Shown here piece by piece: positions 1-9,280 of a DNA stretch of 64,000 nucleotides. Both the position numbers and the translations under genes were made by a program. Each line of letters begins with the position of its first letter. Position 1 is the first letter of the stretch. Source of the stretch: WHSW01 sp963781265 (GTDB taxonomy: Bacteria > Actinomycetota > Thermoleophilia > Solirubrobacterales > 70-9). The stretch is from assembly GCA_963781265.1 (NCBI GenBank), contig CAWAFH010000012.1, forward strand, positions 266,149 to 330,148. The letters are read 5' to 3'. Below the pieces are notes generated by a model. It saw only the letters and a list, made by a program, of their open reading frames with translations. It ran no database searches and was not told where the DNA came from.

Positions 1-2
1 CC

Positions 3-431
3 TACGGCGGCATGGCCCGCCACGGTGGCGGCGCCTTCTCGGGCAAGGACCCGTCGAAGGTCGACCGCTCGGCCGCCTACGCGGCGCGCTGGGTTGCCAA
101 GAACGTGGTCGCCGCCGGCCTCGCCGACCGCTGCGAGGTCCAGGTCGCCTACGCGATCGGCGTCGCGCACCCCGTCAGCGTGATGGTCGAGACGTTCGGG
201 ACCGAGAAGATCGGCCGGGCCAAGATCGCCGAGCTCGTCTCCGAGCACTTCGATCTGCGTCCCGGCTCGTTCCGCAAGGAGCTGCGCCTGCACCGGCCGA
301 TCTACCAGAAGACCGCCGCCTACGGGCACTTCGGCCGCGACGACCACGACTTCACCTGGGAGCGCACCGACCGCGCCGACGCGCTGCGCGAGGCGGCCGG
401 GCTGACGGCCGAGTCCCGCGCCCCCGCCTGA
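3..431 (+). CDS. metK: S-adenosylmethionine synthase, C-terminal part
   Basis: The window opens inside this gene; about 142 C-terminal residues are visible and the start lies outside. The enzyme makes S-adenosylmethionine from methionine and ATP in the cytoplasm. The glycine-rich family signature GGGAFSGKDPSKVDRS is present at the beginning, where the phosphate-binding loop lies, followed by the usual C-terminal fold with VAYAIGVAHPVSV and the ending region FGRDDHDFTWERTD. The gene sits upstream of priA as in many actinobacteria, but here a minus-strand gene lies between them. No sign of damage in the visible part. Confidence 0.97.
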   Translation, partial: YGGMARHGGGAFSGKDPSKVDRSAAYAARWVAKNVVAAGLADRCEVQVAYAIGVAHPVSVMVETFGTEKIGRAKIAELVSEHFDLRPGSFRKELRLHRPIYQKTAAYGHFGRDDHDFTWERTDRADALREAAGLTAESRAPA

Positions 432-805
432 GCGGCTCGCGCGCCGCCGGCGCGGGGCGCCACGGCCGCTCGGACGGAAAGCTGAACGTTCCCGGCGGGG
501 GCGCCGAGAGGCGGGTTTGTCCTGCTGGGCGACAATAAGCCGCCTCTCGGCGGGTCCAGAGGGCTGAGCGCCGTGGACGAGACCGCGGAACGCACAACGG
601 CGCGCTCCGCGACCGACCGCGCGGCACCATCAACTGAGCGGCGATTGGCCCGAAAAGCGGGCCGAGATCCGGACGGTTCGCCGATCACGAGACGCCGGAC
701 TTCGCGCGCCGGCGGCTAGAGCAACGTCTCCGGGACGCTCGGCGCGGGATCGCTTTGGACGGGCGGGTCGCTTCCAGGCACGGACTGCTTGCCTGCGCGC
801 GCCGC
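432..805. other. 374-bp gap between convergent genes
   Basis: This gap separates the metK end from the end of the minus-strand PH-domain gene. It contains one strong nested hairpin (separate entry) and no reading frame that looks like a gene. The rest shows no recognisable promoter or repeat. Confidence 0.6.
502..552. terminator. Nested perfect hairpin between convergent gene ends
   Basis: A perfect 13-bp stem (502-514 with 540-552) encloses a second 5-bp stem, TTGTC (517-521) with GACAA (531-535), and a 9-base loop. It has no U-tract. Its position downstream of metK and of the convergent PH-domain gene suits a bidirectional terminator. A small structured RNA is the alternative. Confidence 0.5.
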
Positions 806-1348
806 TCAGGCGGGCGGTGCCGGCTCGCCCGGCGCCCGGCGCGGGGGCTGGTCGCCGAGCCCCTCGGTCGAGGCGACGCCCGTCGCCTGGTCGACCATGT
901 GGACGACCTCGCCGGGGTCGGCGACGCCGTCGAAGGTGAAGTTGTAGTCGTCGCCCGCGGCGGTGTCGAAGTCCACGTTGCCGATCTGCAGCATCCGCTG
1001 GATCACGCTCTGCTGGTAGTTCACGTTCTGCACCCGCTCCAGCCGCGTCTCCTGGATCGTCCGCGAGACGATCCCGCGCTTGATGTGCAGGCGCCGGTTG
1101 GTGATCGTGTAGTTCGTCGCGACCCGCTTGATGAACCCGATCAGGATCGTCAGCGCGACCCCGACCAGGGCGACGATCGTGACCAAGCCCTTGTCGGTCT
1201 CGTCGCCGATCGTCCCCGTGGCGAGCGCGATCAGCAGGCAGATCACCGCGGTCACGGCGATCCCCTTCAGATAGAAGTCGAGGATCGCCCTCCAGGAGGG
1301 GTGGCCCTCGTAGAGGATCTGCTCGCCGGGGTGGAGCTTGGGCGCCAC
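806..1348 (-). CDS. PH domain-containing membrane protein (bPH2/DUF304 type)
   Basis: The 180-residue protein begins VAPKLHPGEQILYEGHPSW, the usual opening of bacterial PH-domain membrane proteins of the YdbS/DUF304 type. Two hydrophobic segments follow at about residues 25-45 and 55-75. A bPH2 segment then carries the typical phrases YTITNRRLHIKRGI and RTIQETRLERVQNVNYQQS. The start is GTG; the hexamer TAGACT on the same strand lies 7 bases upstream, which fits a leaderless transcript. It is divergent from priA and convergent with metK. The exact role is unknown; a membrane or envelope-stress function is often guessed for the family. Confidence 0.85.
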   Translation of the reverse strand: MAPKLHPGEQILYEGHPSWRAILDFYLKGIAVTAVICLLIALATGTIGDETDKGLVTIVALVGVALTILIGFIKRVATNYTITNRRLHIKRGIVSRTIQETRLERVQNVNYQQSVIQRMLQIGNVDFDTAAGDDYNFTFDGVADPGEVVHMVDQATGVASTEGLGDQPPRRAPGEPAPPA

Positions 1349-1355
1349 GCGCGGC

Positions 1356-1401
1356 AGTCTAAACCCGCCGGGGGCGTCTCCGCCGACGCCGCGCCTACGC
1401 T
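1356..1401. promoter_or_regulatory. Divergent -10-like hexamers between the PH gene and priA
   Basis: Minus strand: TAGACT (1356-1361), 7 bases before the GTG of the PH-domain gene. Plus strand: TACGCT (1396-1401), 7 bases before the ATG of priA. Both fit the TAnnnT pattern seen before many genes here, and they set the two starts. Confidence 0.5.
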
Positions 1402-1408
1402 GGCGCCG

Positions 1409-3590
1409 ATGCCGATTGCCAAGGTCGAGCCGCTGACCACCGCCCGCGCGCTGCGGGGGCCGTTCGACTACCTGCTGCCCGAGCGCCTCGGCGAGGTCGG
1501 GGTCGGCACCCTGCTCGAGGTCCCGTTCGGGCGCCGGCGCCTGCTCGGCGTCGTCGTCGAGGTCGCCGAGCGCAGCCAGCTGCCGCCGGAGCGCCTCGCG
1601 GAGCCGATCGCGGCGCTCGAGGCCGGCGTCTCGCCGGAGCTGGTCGAACTGGCGCTCTGGGTGGCGCGCGAGTACTGCTCGACCCCGGCTCGCGGCCTCG
1701 ATCTGGTGCTGCCCCCGGGGACGGGCTCGACCCGCGGCCAGACGGCGGCCCGGACCGAGATCACCGCCCGCGCGGCGGGCTCGGCCTCGATCGCGTTGGA
1801 GCGCGAGACGCTCGGGCCGGTGCAGCGGCGCGCCCTCGAGTTGCTGGTCGGCGCCGAGGCTGAGCTCGGCGGCGGCGAGCTGGCCGCGGCCGGGATCGCC
1901 CGTGACGCGCTGCGCCGGCTCGAGCGCCGCGGCCTGGTCGAGCTCGGCGAGCGACAGGTGCGCCGGCGCCCACGCGCCGCCTCGATCGGCGCGCGAGGCG
2001 GCCCGGTCGCGCTCGATCCCGCGCAGCGGCGGGCGCTCGACCGGATCGTCGCCGGGCTCGACGGCGGCGGGGCGGAGCTGCTCCTGCACGGCGTCACCGG
2101 CTCCGGCAAGACCGAGGTCTACCTCGCCGCCGCCGAGGCGGCGCTGGAGCGCGGGCCGCGGGGTGATCATCGGAGTGCCGGAGATCGGGATGACGCCGCA
2201 GGCGGTCTCGCGCTTCGTCTCGCGCTTCGGTGACTCGGTCGCGGTCCTGCACTCGCGCCTCGGGGTCGGCGAGCGCCGCGACGAGTGGCACCGGCTGCGC
2301 GACGGCGAGGCGCGGATCTGCGTCGGGCCGCGGTCGGCGATCTTCGCGCCGATCTCGGGCCTCGGCCTGATCGTCGTCGACGAGGAGCACGACGCCTCCT
2401 ACAAGCAGGAGGGCGACCCGCGCTACGACGCGCGCGAGGTCGCCCGGCGGCGGGCCGCCCAGAACGGCGCAGCCCTCGTGCTCGGCTCGGCGACCCCGCG
2501 GCCCGAGAGCTGGCTCGAGCTCGAGCGGATCGAGCTCTCGGAGCGCGTCGACGGCCGGCCGATGCCGGCGGTCGAGGTGCTGGACATGCGCCGGCGTGAC
2601 GGCCGCGAGGGGCCGCTCCATCCGCGCACGCGAGCGGCGCTGGCCGAGCTTCGCGGCGGCGCCGGGAAGGCGATCGTGCTCGTCAACCGGCGCGGCTGGG
2701 CCCCCTATCTGGCCTGCCGGGGATGCGGCTGGGCGGCCGAGTGCCCGAGCTGCGACGTCTCGCTGGTCGTCCACCGCGCCGGCGAGGGCCTGCGCTGCCA
2801 CCACTGCGGCCACGCCGAGCGGCTGCCGCGCGAATGCCCGGAGTGCGGCTCGGTGACCCTGGCCCGGGCCGGCGCCGGCAGCCAGAGGATCGAGGACGAG
2901 ATCGCCGCCGCCGCGGCGCCGCTGCCGGTCTTTCGCCTCGACGCCGACAGCACGGCTCGCCAGGGCGGCCACCTCGAGATCCTCGAGCGCTTCCAGGCGG
3001 CCGAGTCGGGCGTCCTGGTCGGCACGCAGATGGTCGCCAAGGGCCACGACTTCCCCGACGTCGTGCTCGGGGTCGTGATCGACGCCGACTCGACCCTGCG
3101 CTTCCCGGACCTCCGGGCCGAGGAGCGCACCTTCGCGCTCGTCGCCCAGCTCGCGGGGCGCAGCGGCCGCGGCGGGCGCGCCGGCCGGGTGCTGGTGCAG
3201 ACGATGGCGCCCGAGGCCGAGGCGATCGTCCGCGCCGCCGCCCATGACGCCGAGGGCTTTCTCGCCGGGGAGCTCGAGCGCCGCCGGGAGCTCGGCTACC
3301 CGCCGTTCGCCCACCTGATCCGGGTCGAGCTCTCGCATCCCGAGGCCGCGAAGCTCGACCCGGCGGCCGGCGGCCTGCGCGATGCGCTCGCCGCCGGGCT
3401 GCCCGAGGGCGCGGTCGCCCTCGGGCCGGCGCCGCGGTTTCGCCTGCGCGGCCGCGAGCGCCGCCAGATCGTGATCAAGGCGCCCGACCGCGGGCCCGCG
3501 GTGGCGGTGATCCGCGAGGTCGTCCACGAACAGGCGCGCGCCGGGCGGCTGCGCGAGATCAAGCTCTCCGTCGACGTCGATTCGCAGTAG
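1409..3590 (+). pseudogene. priA: Primosomal helicase PriA, interrupted by one frameshift
   Basis: PriA restarts replication at stalled forks. The reading frame begins at ATG 1409 (N-terminal DNA-binding part, winged helix, then Walker A GVTGSGKTE near residue 230). It must shift frame near 2155-2165 to continue as GVIIGVPEIGMTPQ, the DEEHD box, eight zinc-binding cysteines (about 2716-2850: CRGCG, CPSC, CHHC, CPEC) and helicase motifs VGTQMVAKGHDF and AGRSGRGGRAG. One extra base in the run gggccgcgggg would explain it. All functional motifs are intact, so a sequencing or assembly indel, or a very recent mutation, is more likely than an old pseudogene. Many actinobacterial PriA proteins have decayed ATPase motifs; this one has not. 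Confidence 0.85.
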
Positions 3591-3622
3591 CGCTCGCCCG
3601 GGCGCCCCGCGAGCCGCCGAAA

Positions 3623-3628
3623 TACACT
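3623..3628 (+). promoter_or_regulatory. -10-like TACACT before def
   Basis: TACACT ends 7 bases before the ATG of def, with no Shine-Dalgarno between. This fits a leaderless transcript and fixes the start at 3636. Confidence 0.5.
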
Positions 3629-3635
3629 CGCTTGC

Positions 3636-4268
3636 ATGTCCGAGGCAACCGAACATCAGCTCGAGGACGAGACCAGCGAGGTCTCCGAGCCGCGGCACGA
3701 GGGAGGGCTGACCGACGACGAGCGCGAGCGGCGCGCCGCCGCGCTGTCCCATGTGGTCACGTTCGGCGATCCGGTGCTGCGCTCGCGCGCCTCCGAGATC
3801 TCCGAGTTCGGCCCCGACCTCGCCGCCGAAGCGGAGCGCATGGTCGAGATCATGCGCGGCGCGATGGGCGTCGGCCTCGCCGCGACCCAGCTCGGCGCGC
3901 TGCGCCGGCTGCTGGTCTTCCAGGCCACCGCGGACGGGCCCGCGACCGCCGTCGTCAACCCGCAGGTGGAGTGGCTGTCCGCGGAGCTCGCGACCGCCGA
4001 GGAGGGCTGCCTCAGCCTGCCGGGGATCGGGCTCGACGTCGAGCGCGCCCTGCACGCCCGGGTCAGCGGCATCGACGTCCAGGGCGAGCCGCTGCTGCTC
4101 GAGGCCTCGGGGCTCGAGGCGCGGGTGCTGCAGCACGAGATCGACCATCTCGACGGCGTCCTGATCATCGACCGGACCACGCGCGAGCAGCGCAAGGGGG
4201 CCCTGAGGGCGCTGCGCGAGGGCACCAGCTACAGCCCGGAGACCGATCCCGAGCCCGACGACGGGTGA
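3636..4268 (+). CDS. def: Peptide deformylase
   Basis: This enzyme removes the formyl group from the N-terminal methionine of new proteins. The three family motifs are present: GVGLAATQ (from about residue 78), EEGCLSLPG (from about 122, metal-binding Cys) and QHEIDH (about 166-171, the two metal His and catalytic Glu). The 210-residue protein carries an acidic N-terminal extension of roughly 35 residues before the usual core. The stop overlaps the fmt start by four bases (GTGA), so deformylase and formyltransferase are translationally coupled, as expected from their paired roles. Confidence 0.96.
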   Translation: MSEATEHQLEDETSEVSEPRHEGGLTDDERERRAAALSHVVTFGDPVLRSRASEISEFGPDLAAEAERMVEIMRGAMGVGLAATQLGALRRLLVFQATADGPATAVVNPQVEWLSAELATAEEGCLSLPGIGLDVERALHARVSGIDVQGEPLLLEASGLEARVLQHEIDHLDGVLIIDRTTREQRKGALRALREGTSYSPETDPEPDDG

Positions 4269-5167
4269 GGGTCGTCTTCCTCGGCACCTCGGACTTCGCC
4301 GCCGCCGTCCTGCGCGGGCTCGCCGCCGGCCCGCACCGGCCGGAGCTGGTCGTCACGCCGCCGGACCGCCGGCGCGGCCGCGGGCGCCGCACCGCGCCGG
4401 TGCCGGTCGCCGCAGCCGCCGAGGAGCTCGGGATCGACGTCCTGCGCACCGAGGCGACCGAGAGCGACGAGGCGCTCGAGCGGATCCGCGCCGCCGAGCC
4501 CGACGTGGGCGTCGTCTGCGCCTTCGGCCAGCTGCTGCGCGAGCCGTTGCTGAGCGAGCTGGAGCTGCTCAACGTGCACCCGTCGCTGCTGCCGCGCTGG
4601 CGCGGCGCGGCCCCGATCGAGCGCGCGATCCTCGCCGGCGATGAGGAGACCGGGGTCTCGATCATGGGCGTCACCGCGAGCCTCGACTCGGGCCCGGTCG
4701 CCCTGCGCGAGGCGCTGGAGATCGGCGACGACGACTTCGGCCGGCTCTCCGAGCGGCTCGAGGCGCTCGGCACCCGGCTGCTGGTCGAGGCGCTCGACCG
4801 CCGTGCCGCCGGCTCGCTCGAGCTCGCCGAGCAGGACGAGTCGGCGGTGACGTACGCGGAGAAGATCGGCCCCGAGGACCGGCGCCTCGACCCGGCCGCC
4901 ACGGCGATCGAGCTCGAGCGCCGCGTCCGGGCGCTGCACCCGCACATCGGCGCCTACCTCGAGCTGGCCGGCGGCGAGCGGCTCGGCGTCGAGGAGGCGC
5001 GCGCGGAGCCCGGCCGGCTCGCGGCGGGAGCGATCGACGCCGGCGGCGGCCTGCGCCTCGGCTGTCGCGAGGGCGTGCTGAGGCTCGAGCGCGTGAAGCC
5101 GGCCGGCGGGCGGCCGATGGACGCGGAGGCCTACCTGCGCGGGCACCCGCTGCCCGAACTCGCGTGA
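4265..5167 (+). CDS. fmt: Methionyl-tRNA formyltransferase
   Basis: The enzyme formylates Met-tRNAfMet using 10-formyl-tetrahydrofolate. The 300-residue protein starts at GTG 4265 inside the def stop. It shows the formyltransferase N-terminal Rossmann-like fold (VVFLGTSDFAAAVL), the catalytic region NVHPSLLPRWRGAAPI, the DSGPV motif with the catalytic Asp, and a C-terminal OB-like domain that binds tRNA. The downstream overlap with rsmB is again GTGA. It forms the operon def-fmt-rsmB-zinc ribbon-rpe. Confidence 0.96.
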   Translation: MRVVFLGTSDFAAAVLRGLAAGPHRPELVVTPPDRRRGRGRRTAPVPVAAAAEELGIDVLRTEATESDEALERIRAAEPDVGVVCAFGQLLREPLLSELELLNVHPSLLPRWRGAAPIERAILAGDEETGVSIMGVTASLDSGPVALREALEIGDDDFGRLSERLEALGTRLLVEALDRRAAGSLELAEQDESAVTYAEKIGPEDRRLDPAATAIELERRVRALHPHIGAYLELAGGERLGVEEARAEPGRLAAGAIDAGGGLRLGCREGVLRLERVKPAGGRPMDAEAYLRGHPLPELA

Positions 5168-6540
5168 GCGCCTCGGTCACCCCGGCGCGAGCCCTCGCGT
5201 ACGAGATCCTCAGGCGGACGTTCGAGGATGGGGCCTGGACCGACCGCGCCTTCACCGCGGCCGCGAGCCGCGCCGAGCTCGATGGCCGCGAGCTCGCCCA
5301 GGCGCGCCGCCTCGCGTATGGCTCGGTGCAGCGGCGCGCGACCACCGACCACGTCGTCGCGACCCTGGCCGGGCGCCGCGGCGGCCGCGTCGACGCCGCC
5401 GCGATCGCCGCCCTGCGACTCGGCCTCTACGAGCTCCTGTTCTCCGAGACCGCGGATCACGCGGCCGTCGATCAGGCGGTCGAGCTCGCCAAGCAGGGCA
5501 TGCGCCGGACCGGTGGCGCCGGGCGGGCGCGGGCGGCGAGCGGGTTCGTCAACGCGATCCTGCGCCGCGCCGCGGCGGAGCGCGACGAGCTGCTCGCGGC
5601 CCTCGACGATTCGACCCCGGCCGGGGCCGCGATCGCCCATTCGTACCCGGACTGGCTCGCCGAGCTGTGGTGGGAGGAGCTCGGCGAGGTCGAGGCGCGC
5701 CTGCTGATGGCGGCCATGAACGAGCCGGCCGAGACCGCCTTCCGGGTCAACACGCTGCGCGCCGAGCCCGCGACGGTCGCCGCCGACCTGCGCTCCGCCG
5801 GGGTCGAGGTCGACGGGCCCGGATCGGGCGGGTTGCTCGACCCGGCGGACTGCCTCGTCGTCGACACCGCCGGCGAGCCGGTCGGGGCGCGGGCGGCGAC
5901 CGGCGAGCTGATCCCGCAGTCGCGCGGCTCGCAGGCGGTGATCGCGGTGCTCGACCCGCAGCCCGGCGAGCGGGTGCTCGACCTGTGCGCGGGGCCCGGG
6001 ATCAAGACGACCGCGATCGCGGCGCGGATGCGCAACCGCGGCGAGCTCGTCTCGTTCGAGCTCGACCCGCGCCGCGCCGCCGAGGTCGAGGCGCTGTGCG
6101 CCCGCGCCGGCGTGACCTGCGGGCGGGTGGAGGTCGCCGACGCGACCGAGGCCGACCTCGGATCGGGCTACGATCGCATCCTCTTGGACCCGCCCTGCTC
6201 AGATCTGGGAACGCTCGCCTCGCGCCCCGATGCGCGCTGGCGCAAGGCGCCCGAGGACGGCGAGCGCCTCGCCGCGCTGCAGCGCCGGCTGCTGGTCCGC
6301 GCCGCGCGGGCGCTCGCCCCGGGCGGCACGCTCGCCTACTCGACCTGCACGATCTCGGCCCGCGAGAACGAGGCGGTCGCGGGCGGGCTCGGCGAGTACG
6401 CGAGCGGCGTGGCGGCCGACGATCTGTCGCGCGCCGAACCGCGCCTGGCCTCGCGAGCCGACCAGCGCTTCCTGCAGCTGTTGCCCGAGCGCGACTCGAC
6501 CACCGGCTTCTTCATCGCCCGCTTCCGGAGCGCCGCCTGA
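5164..6540 (+). CDS. rsmB: 16S rRNA (cytosine-967-C5) methyltransferase
   Basis: The 458-residue protein has an N-terminal NusB-like RNA-binding domain (about residues 1-140) and a C-terminal m5C methyltransferase domain. The SAM motif LDLCAGPGIKTTAIA, motif IV DPPCSDLGTL with its Cys, and motif VI YSTCTIS with the nucleophilic Cys are all visible, which supports an active RsmB/Sun enzyme. The GTG start overlaps the fmt stop by four bases. Its stop (TGA) shares one base with the ATG of the next small gene, so translation is coupled. Confidence 0.95.
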   Translation: MSASVTPARALAYEILRRTFEDGAWTDRAFTAAASRAELDGRELAQARRLAYGSVQRRATTDHVVATLAGRRGGRVDAAAIAALRLGLYELLFSETADHAAVDQAVELAKQGMRRTGGAGRARAASGFVNAILRRAAAERDELLAALDDSTPAGAAIAHSYPDWLAELWWEELGEVEARLLMAAMNEPAETAFRVNTLRAEPATVAADLRSAGVEVDGPGSGGLLDPADCLVVDTAGEPVGARAATGELIPQSRGSQAVIAVLDPQPGERVLDLCAGPGIKTTAIAARMRNRGELVSFELDPRRAAEVEALCARAGVTCGRVEVADATEADLGSGYDRILLDPPCSDLGTLASRPDARWRKAPEDGERLAALQRRLLVRAARALAPGGTLAYSTCTISARENEAVAGGLGEYASGVAADDLSRAEPRLASRADQRFLQLLPERDSTTGFFIARFRSAA

Positions 6541-6767
6541 TGGCCGACGATCGCGCGATCCGGCGGCCGTCGTGCCCCGGGTGTGGCGAGCCGTGGCTGC
6601 GACCGACCCAGCTTCCCGGGCGCTACCGCTGCGTCTTCTGCCTGCGCCGCTACGAGCTCGTCTCCGGCTGCCCGAACTGCGGCGAGCACCAGACGATGGT
6701 CAGGATGTCCGCCGACGAGGACCTGCTCTGCCAGCACTGCGGCCACTCGATGTTGACCCCCGTATGA
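6540..6767 (+). CDS. Small zinc-ribbon protein
   Basis: The 75-residue protein carries four CxxC knuckles (CPGC, CVFC, CPNC, CQHC), enough for two zinc ribbons in tandem. The layout resembles the zinc-ribbon family of E. coli YfgJ, but that link is by pattern only. It is sandwiched with one- and four-base overlaps between rsmB and rpe, so it is surely translated. It may bind RNA or a protein partner; function unknown. Confidence 0.8.
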   Translation: MADDRAIRRPSCPGCGEPWLRPTQLPGRYRCVFCLRRYELVSGCPNCGEHQTMVRMSADEDLLCQHCGHSMLTPV

Positions 6768-7447
6768 CCGCGCGGCCGCCCGCATACGAGGGACGCCGGA
6801 TCGCGCCGTCGATCCTCTCCGCCGACTTCGCCCGGCTCTCCGACCAGGTCGCCGAGGTGCTCGACGCCGGCGCGCGGGTGATCCACGTCGACGTCATGGA
6901 CGGTCACTTCGTCCCGCCGATCACGATCGGGCCGCTGGTGGCCGGGGCGATCGCCGATCAGGTCCATGAGGTCGGCGGCGCGATCGACGTCCACCTGATG
7001 ATCGAAAACCCCGACCGCCACGTCGCCGAGTTCGCGCGCGCCGGCGCCGACTCGATCACCTGCCACATCGAGGCGACCCCGCACGCGAACCGGGTCCTCA
7101 ACCTGATCCGCGAGTCCGGCTGTCTGGCCGGGATCGCCCTCAACCCCGGAACGCCGGCGGAGGCGCTCTCGGAGCTCGCCGGGGTCGCCGACCTGGTCCT
7201 CTGCATGTCGGTCAATCCCGGCTGGGGCGGCCAGTCGTTCATCGACGGCTCACCGGCGAAGATCAGGCGCCTGGGCGAGCTGCTCCCGGACGCCCTGCAC
7301 GAGGTCGACGGCGGGGTGGATATCGCGACCGCGGGCGGCGTCGCCGACGCCGGGGCGACCCTGATGGTCGCCGGCTCGGCGATCTTCGGCAAGCCCGACC
7401 CCGCTGCGGCCTACGCCGAGCTCGCCGGCGCTGCCGGCGCCGCCTAG
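6764..7447 (+). CDS. rpe: Ribulose-phosphate 3-epimerase
   Basis: The enzyme interconverts ribulose 5-phosphate and xylulose 5-phosphate in the pentose phosphate pathway, and so feeds riboflavin precursors encoded nearby. The 227-residue TIM barrel shows IAPSILSADFARL, the metal-binding HVDVMDGHFVPP, HLMIENPDRH, MSVNPGWGGQ and DGGVD. The ATG lies in an ATGA overlap with the zinc-ribbon gene. The gene ends 10 bases before the convergent antiporter gene. Confidence 0.97.
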   Translation: MTARPPAYEGRRIAPSILSADFARLSDQVAEVLDAGARVIHVDVMDGHFVPPITIGPLVAGAIADQVHEVGGAIDVHLMIENPDRHVAEFARAGADSITCHIEATPHANRVLNLIRESGCLAGIALNPGTPAEALSELAGVADLVLCMSVNPGWGGQSFIDGSPAKIRRLGELLPDALHEVDGGVDIATAGGVADAGATLMVAGSAIFGKPDPAAAYAELAGAAGAA

Positions 7448-7457
7448 CGCGGGCCGT

Positions 7458-9263
7458 TCAGCGACGAGGCGGCGCCGGGGCGGTGAGCGCGCCGGCGAGC
7501 TCCTGCCACCAGGCGCGGTCGGCGGGCGAGAGGCCCGGCCGCGCGACGCGGCGCGCGCACCATTCGGCGAGGCTGCGGCGGCTGCCGACGGCGAGCAGCT
7601 CGGCGCCGGTCGCCGCGTAGCGGCCGTCGGCGAGCGTGACGAGCGAGCCGCTGCCGTCGCGGCGCACCCGCAGGCGCTCGGCGACCGGGGTGCCCAGGAT
7701 GAGCTCCGGCGAGCCGGGATCGCCGTCCTCGTCGCGCCACGGCCGCACCGTGAACACCTGTGGGGCGCCGCGCGGCGGCAACGGCGGAGCGATCGGCTCG
7801 CCGAGCGGCCCGTTGCGCCAGCGCCCGGCGAGCTGCTGGACGGCGTCGAGCGCCTCGAGCCGGGCGATGATATGAAGCTCGTCCCGCTCCTCGATCTGGG
7901 TCGAGCCGCGCGGTGGCAGCGCCTCCCCGTCGCGGACGATCAGGTTGACGAGCGCCTCGCGCGGCAGCTCGAGCTCCTTGATCGTGTGGCCGGCGGCGGC
8001 GTCGCCCGGCCGCACCCGCCAGACCAGCGACTCACCCCCGAGCTCGTTGATGATCCCGGTCTCGATCAGCGGCGGCGGCAGGGTCGGCTCGTCGCTCACC
8101 ACCCCGAGGCGCTTCGCGAGCGGCTCGAACGTGCTCCCCTGGACCAGGGTCGAGGTGACGACGACGAAGAAGATCACGTTGAAGATCACGTCGGTGTCGC
8201 CGACCCCGGCGACGACCGGGAAGGTCGCGAGCCAGATCGGGATCGCGCCGCGCAGCCCCGCCCAGCCGAGCATCAGTCGCTCCCGGCTGTTGAACGGCGA
8301 GAAGGCGCTGGCGACGAAGGCGGCGAGCGGGCGGGCGATGAAGATGAGCGCCGCCGAGAGCAGCAGCCCGTCGGCGGCGATGTCGCCGAGCCCCGATGGG
8401 AAGACGAGCAGGCCGAGCAGCCCGAACAGCGAGATCTGCGCGATCCAGGACAGGCCCTGGTGGAAGGCGATCGTGGTCTGGCGCGCCGGGACCGGCCCGG
8501 TGCCGAGGATCAGCGCGGTGATGTAGACCGACAGAAACCCGGACCCGTGGACGAGCTCGGGTACCCCGTACGCGAGCGCGGCGCTGGCGATCGAGGCGAC
8601 CGGGTAGAGGCCCGGAGTCGGCAGGTCGAGGTTGCGAAAGCACCAGCGCGCCGCGAACCCGATCAGCAGCCCGACGGCCAGCCCGACGCCGAGCTTCAGC
8701 GCCAGGCTGCCCGCCATGTCGACGACCCCGTAGTCGGACATCTGGATCCAGTCGATGAACCCCGTCACCAGGAGCAGCGCGACGGGGTCGTTGAGGCCGG
8801 ACTCGCCCTCGAGGGCGCGCGCGAGCTTCTTGCGCAGGTGCGAGCCGCGCAGGACGGCAAAGATCGCGGCGGAGTCGGTGGCGGCCACCGCGGAGCCGAT
8901 CAGCAGGCCCTCGAGCGTGCTCAGGTCGAACAGCCATACGGCCGTGAGGCCGGTGATCACGGCGGTCAGCACGGTGCCGACCGTCGCGAGCGAGATCGCC
9001 GTTCCGAGGACCGGGCGGATCTCGTTCCAGCCGGCGGTCAACCCGCCCTCGAACAGGATCAGCACGAGGCCGATCGTCCCCAGCGTTCGGGCGAGCTCGT
9101 AGTTGTCGAACTCGACGCCGCCGATGCCCTCGGAGCCGAGCAGCATCCCGAGCCCGAGAAAGAGCAGCAGGCCGGGTACGCGGACCCGATCGGCGGCCTT
9201 CGCGGCGATCAGGCCGGTCGCCAGCAGCAGGCCGGCGATCAGGATCAGCTCATAGTCCGACAA
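7458..9263 (-). CDS. Potassium/sodium-proton antiporter, CPA1 (NhaP2-like)
   Basis: The 601-residue membrane protein has a 12-13 helix cation/proton exchanger domain (about residues 1-400) with family phrases LILFEGGL, GSAVAATDSAAIFAVL and GESGLNDPVALLLV, the last containing the conserved ND exchange site. A cytoplasmic RCK-C/TrkA-C-like part follows (about 415-490, WRVRPGDAAAGHTIKELELP), then a further regulatory tail. This is the architecture of NhaP2/CvrA-type potassium-proton antiporters. The start is TTG; TACCTT on the same strand lies 6 bases upstream (9270-9275), again leaderless-like. It may be co-oriented with the flippase gene, 17 bases away. Confidence 0.88.
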   Translation of the reverse strand: MSDYELILIAGLLLATGLIAAKAADRVRVPGLLLFLGLGMLLGSEGIGGVEFDNYELARTLGTIGLVLILFEGGLTAGWNEIRPVLGTAISLATVGTVLTAVITGLTAVWLFDLSTLEGLLIGSAVAATDSAAIFAVLRGSHLRKKLARALEGESGLNDPVALLLVTGFIDWIQMSDYGVVDMAGSLALKLGVGLAVGLLIGFAARWCFRNLDLPTPGLYPVASIASAALAYGVPELVHGSGFLSVYITALILGTGPVPARQTTIAFHQGLSWIAQISLFGLLGLLVFPSGLGDIAADGLLLSAALIFIARPLAAFVASAFSPFNSRERLMLGWAGLRGAIPIWLATFPVVAGVGDTDVIFNVIFFVVVTSTLVQGSTFEPLAKRLGVVSDEPTLPPPLIETGIINELGGESLVWRVRPGDAAAGHTIKELELPREALVNLIVRDGEALPPRGSTQIEERDELHIIARLEALDAVQQLAGRWRNGPLGEPIAPPLPPRGAPQVFTVRPWRDEDGDPGSPELILGTPVAERLRVRRDGSGSLVTLADGRYAATGAELLAVGSRRSLAEWCARRVARPGLSPADRAWWQELAGALTAPAPPRR

Positions 9264-9280
9264 GGGGGGAAGGTACCGAG

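Noticed and set aside
2150..2170. Programmed +1 frameshift in priA
   Set aside because: No slippery codon pattern or stop codon at the site like that of prfB; a simple indel explains it.
2094..4148. Minus-strand open frame of 684 codons opposite priA and def
   Set aside because: Shadow of conserved genes with all family motifs on the plus strand.
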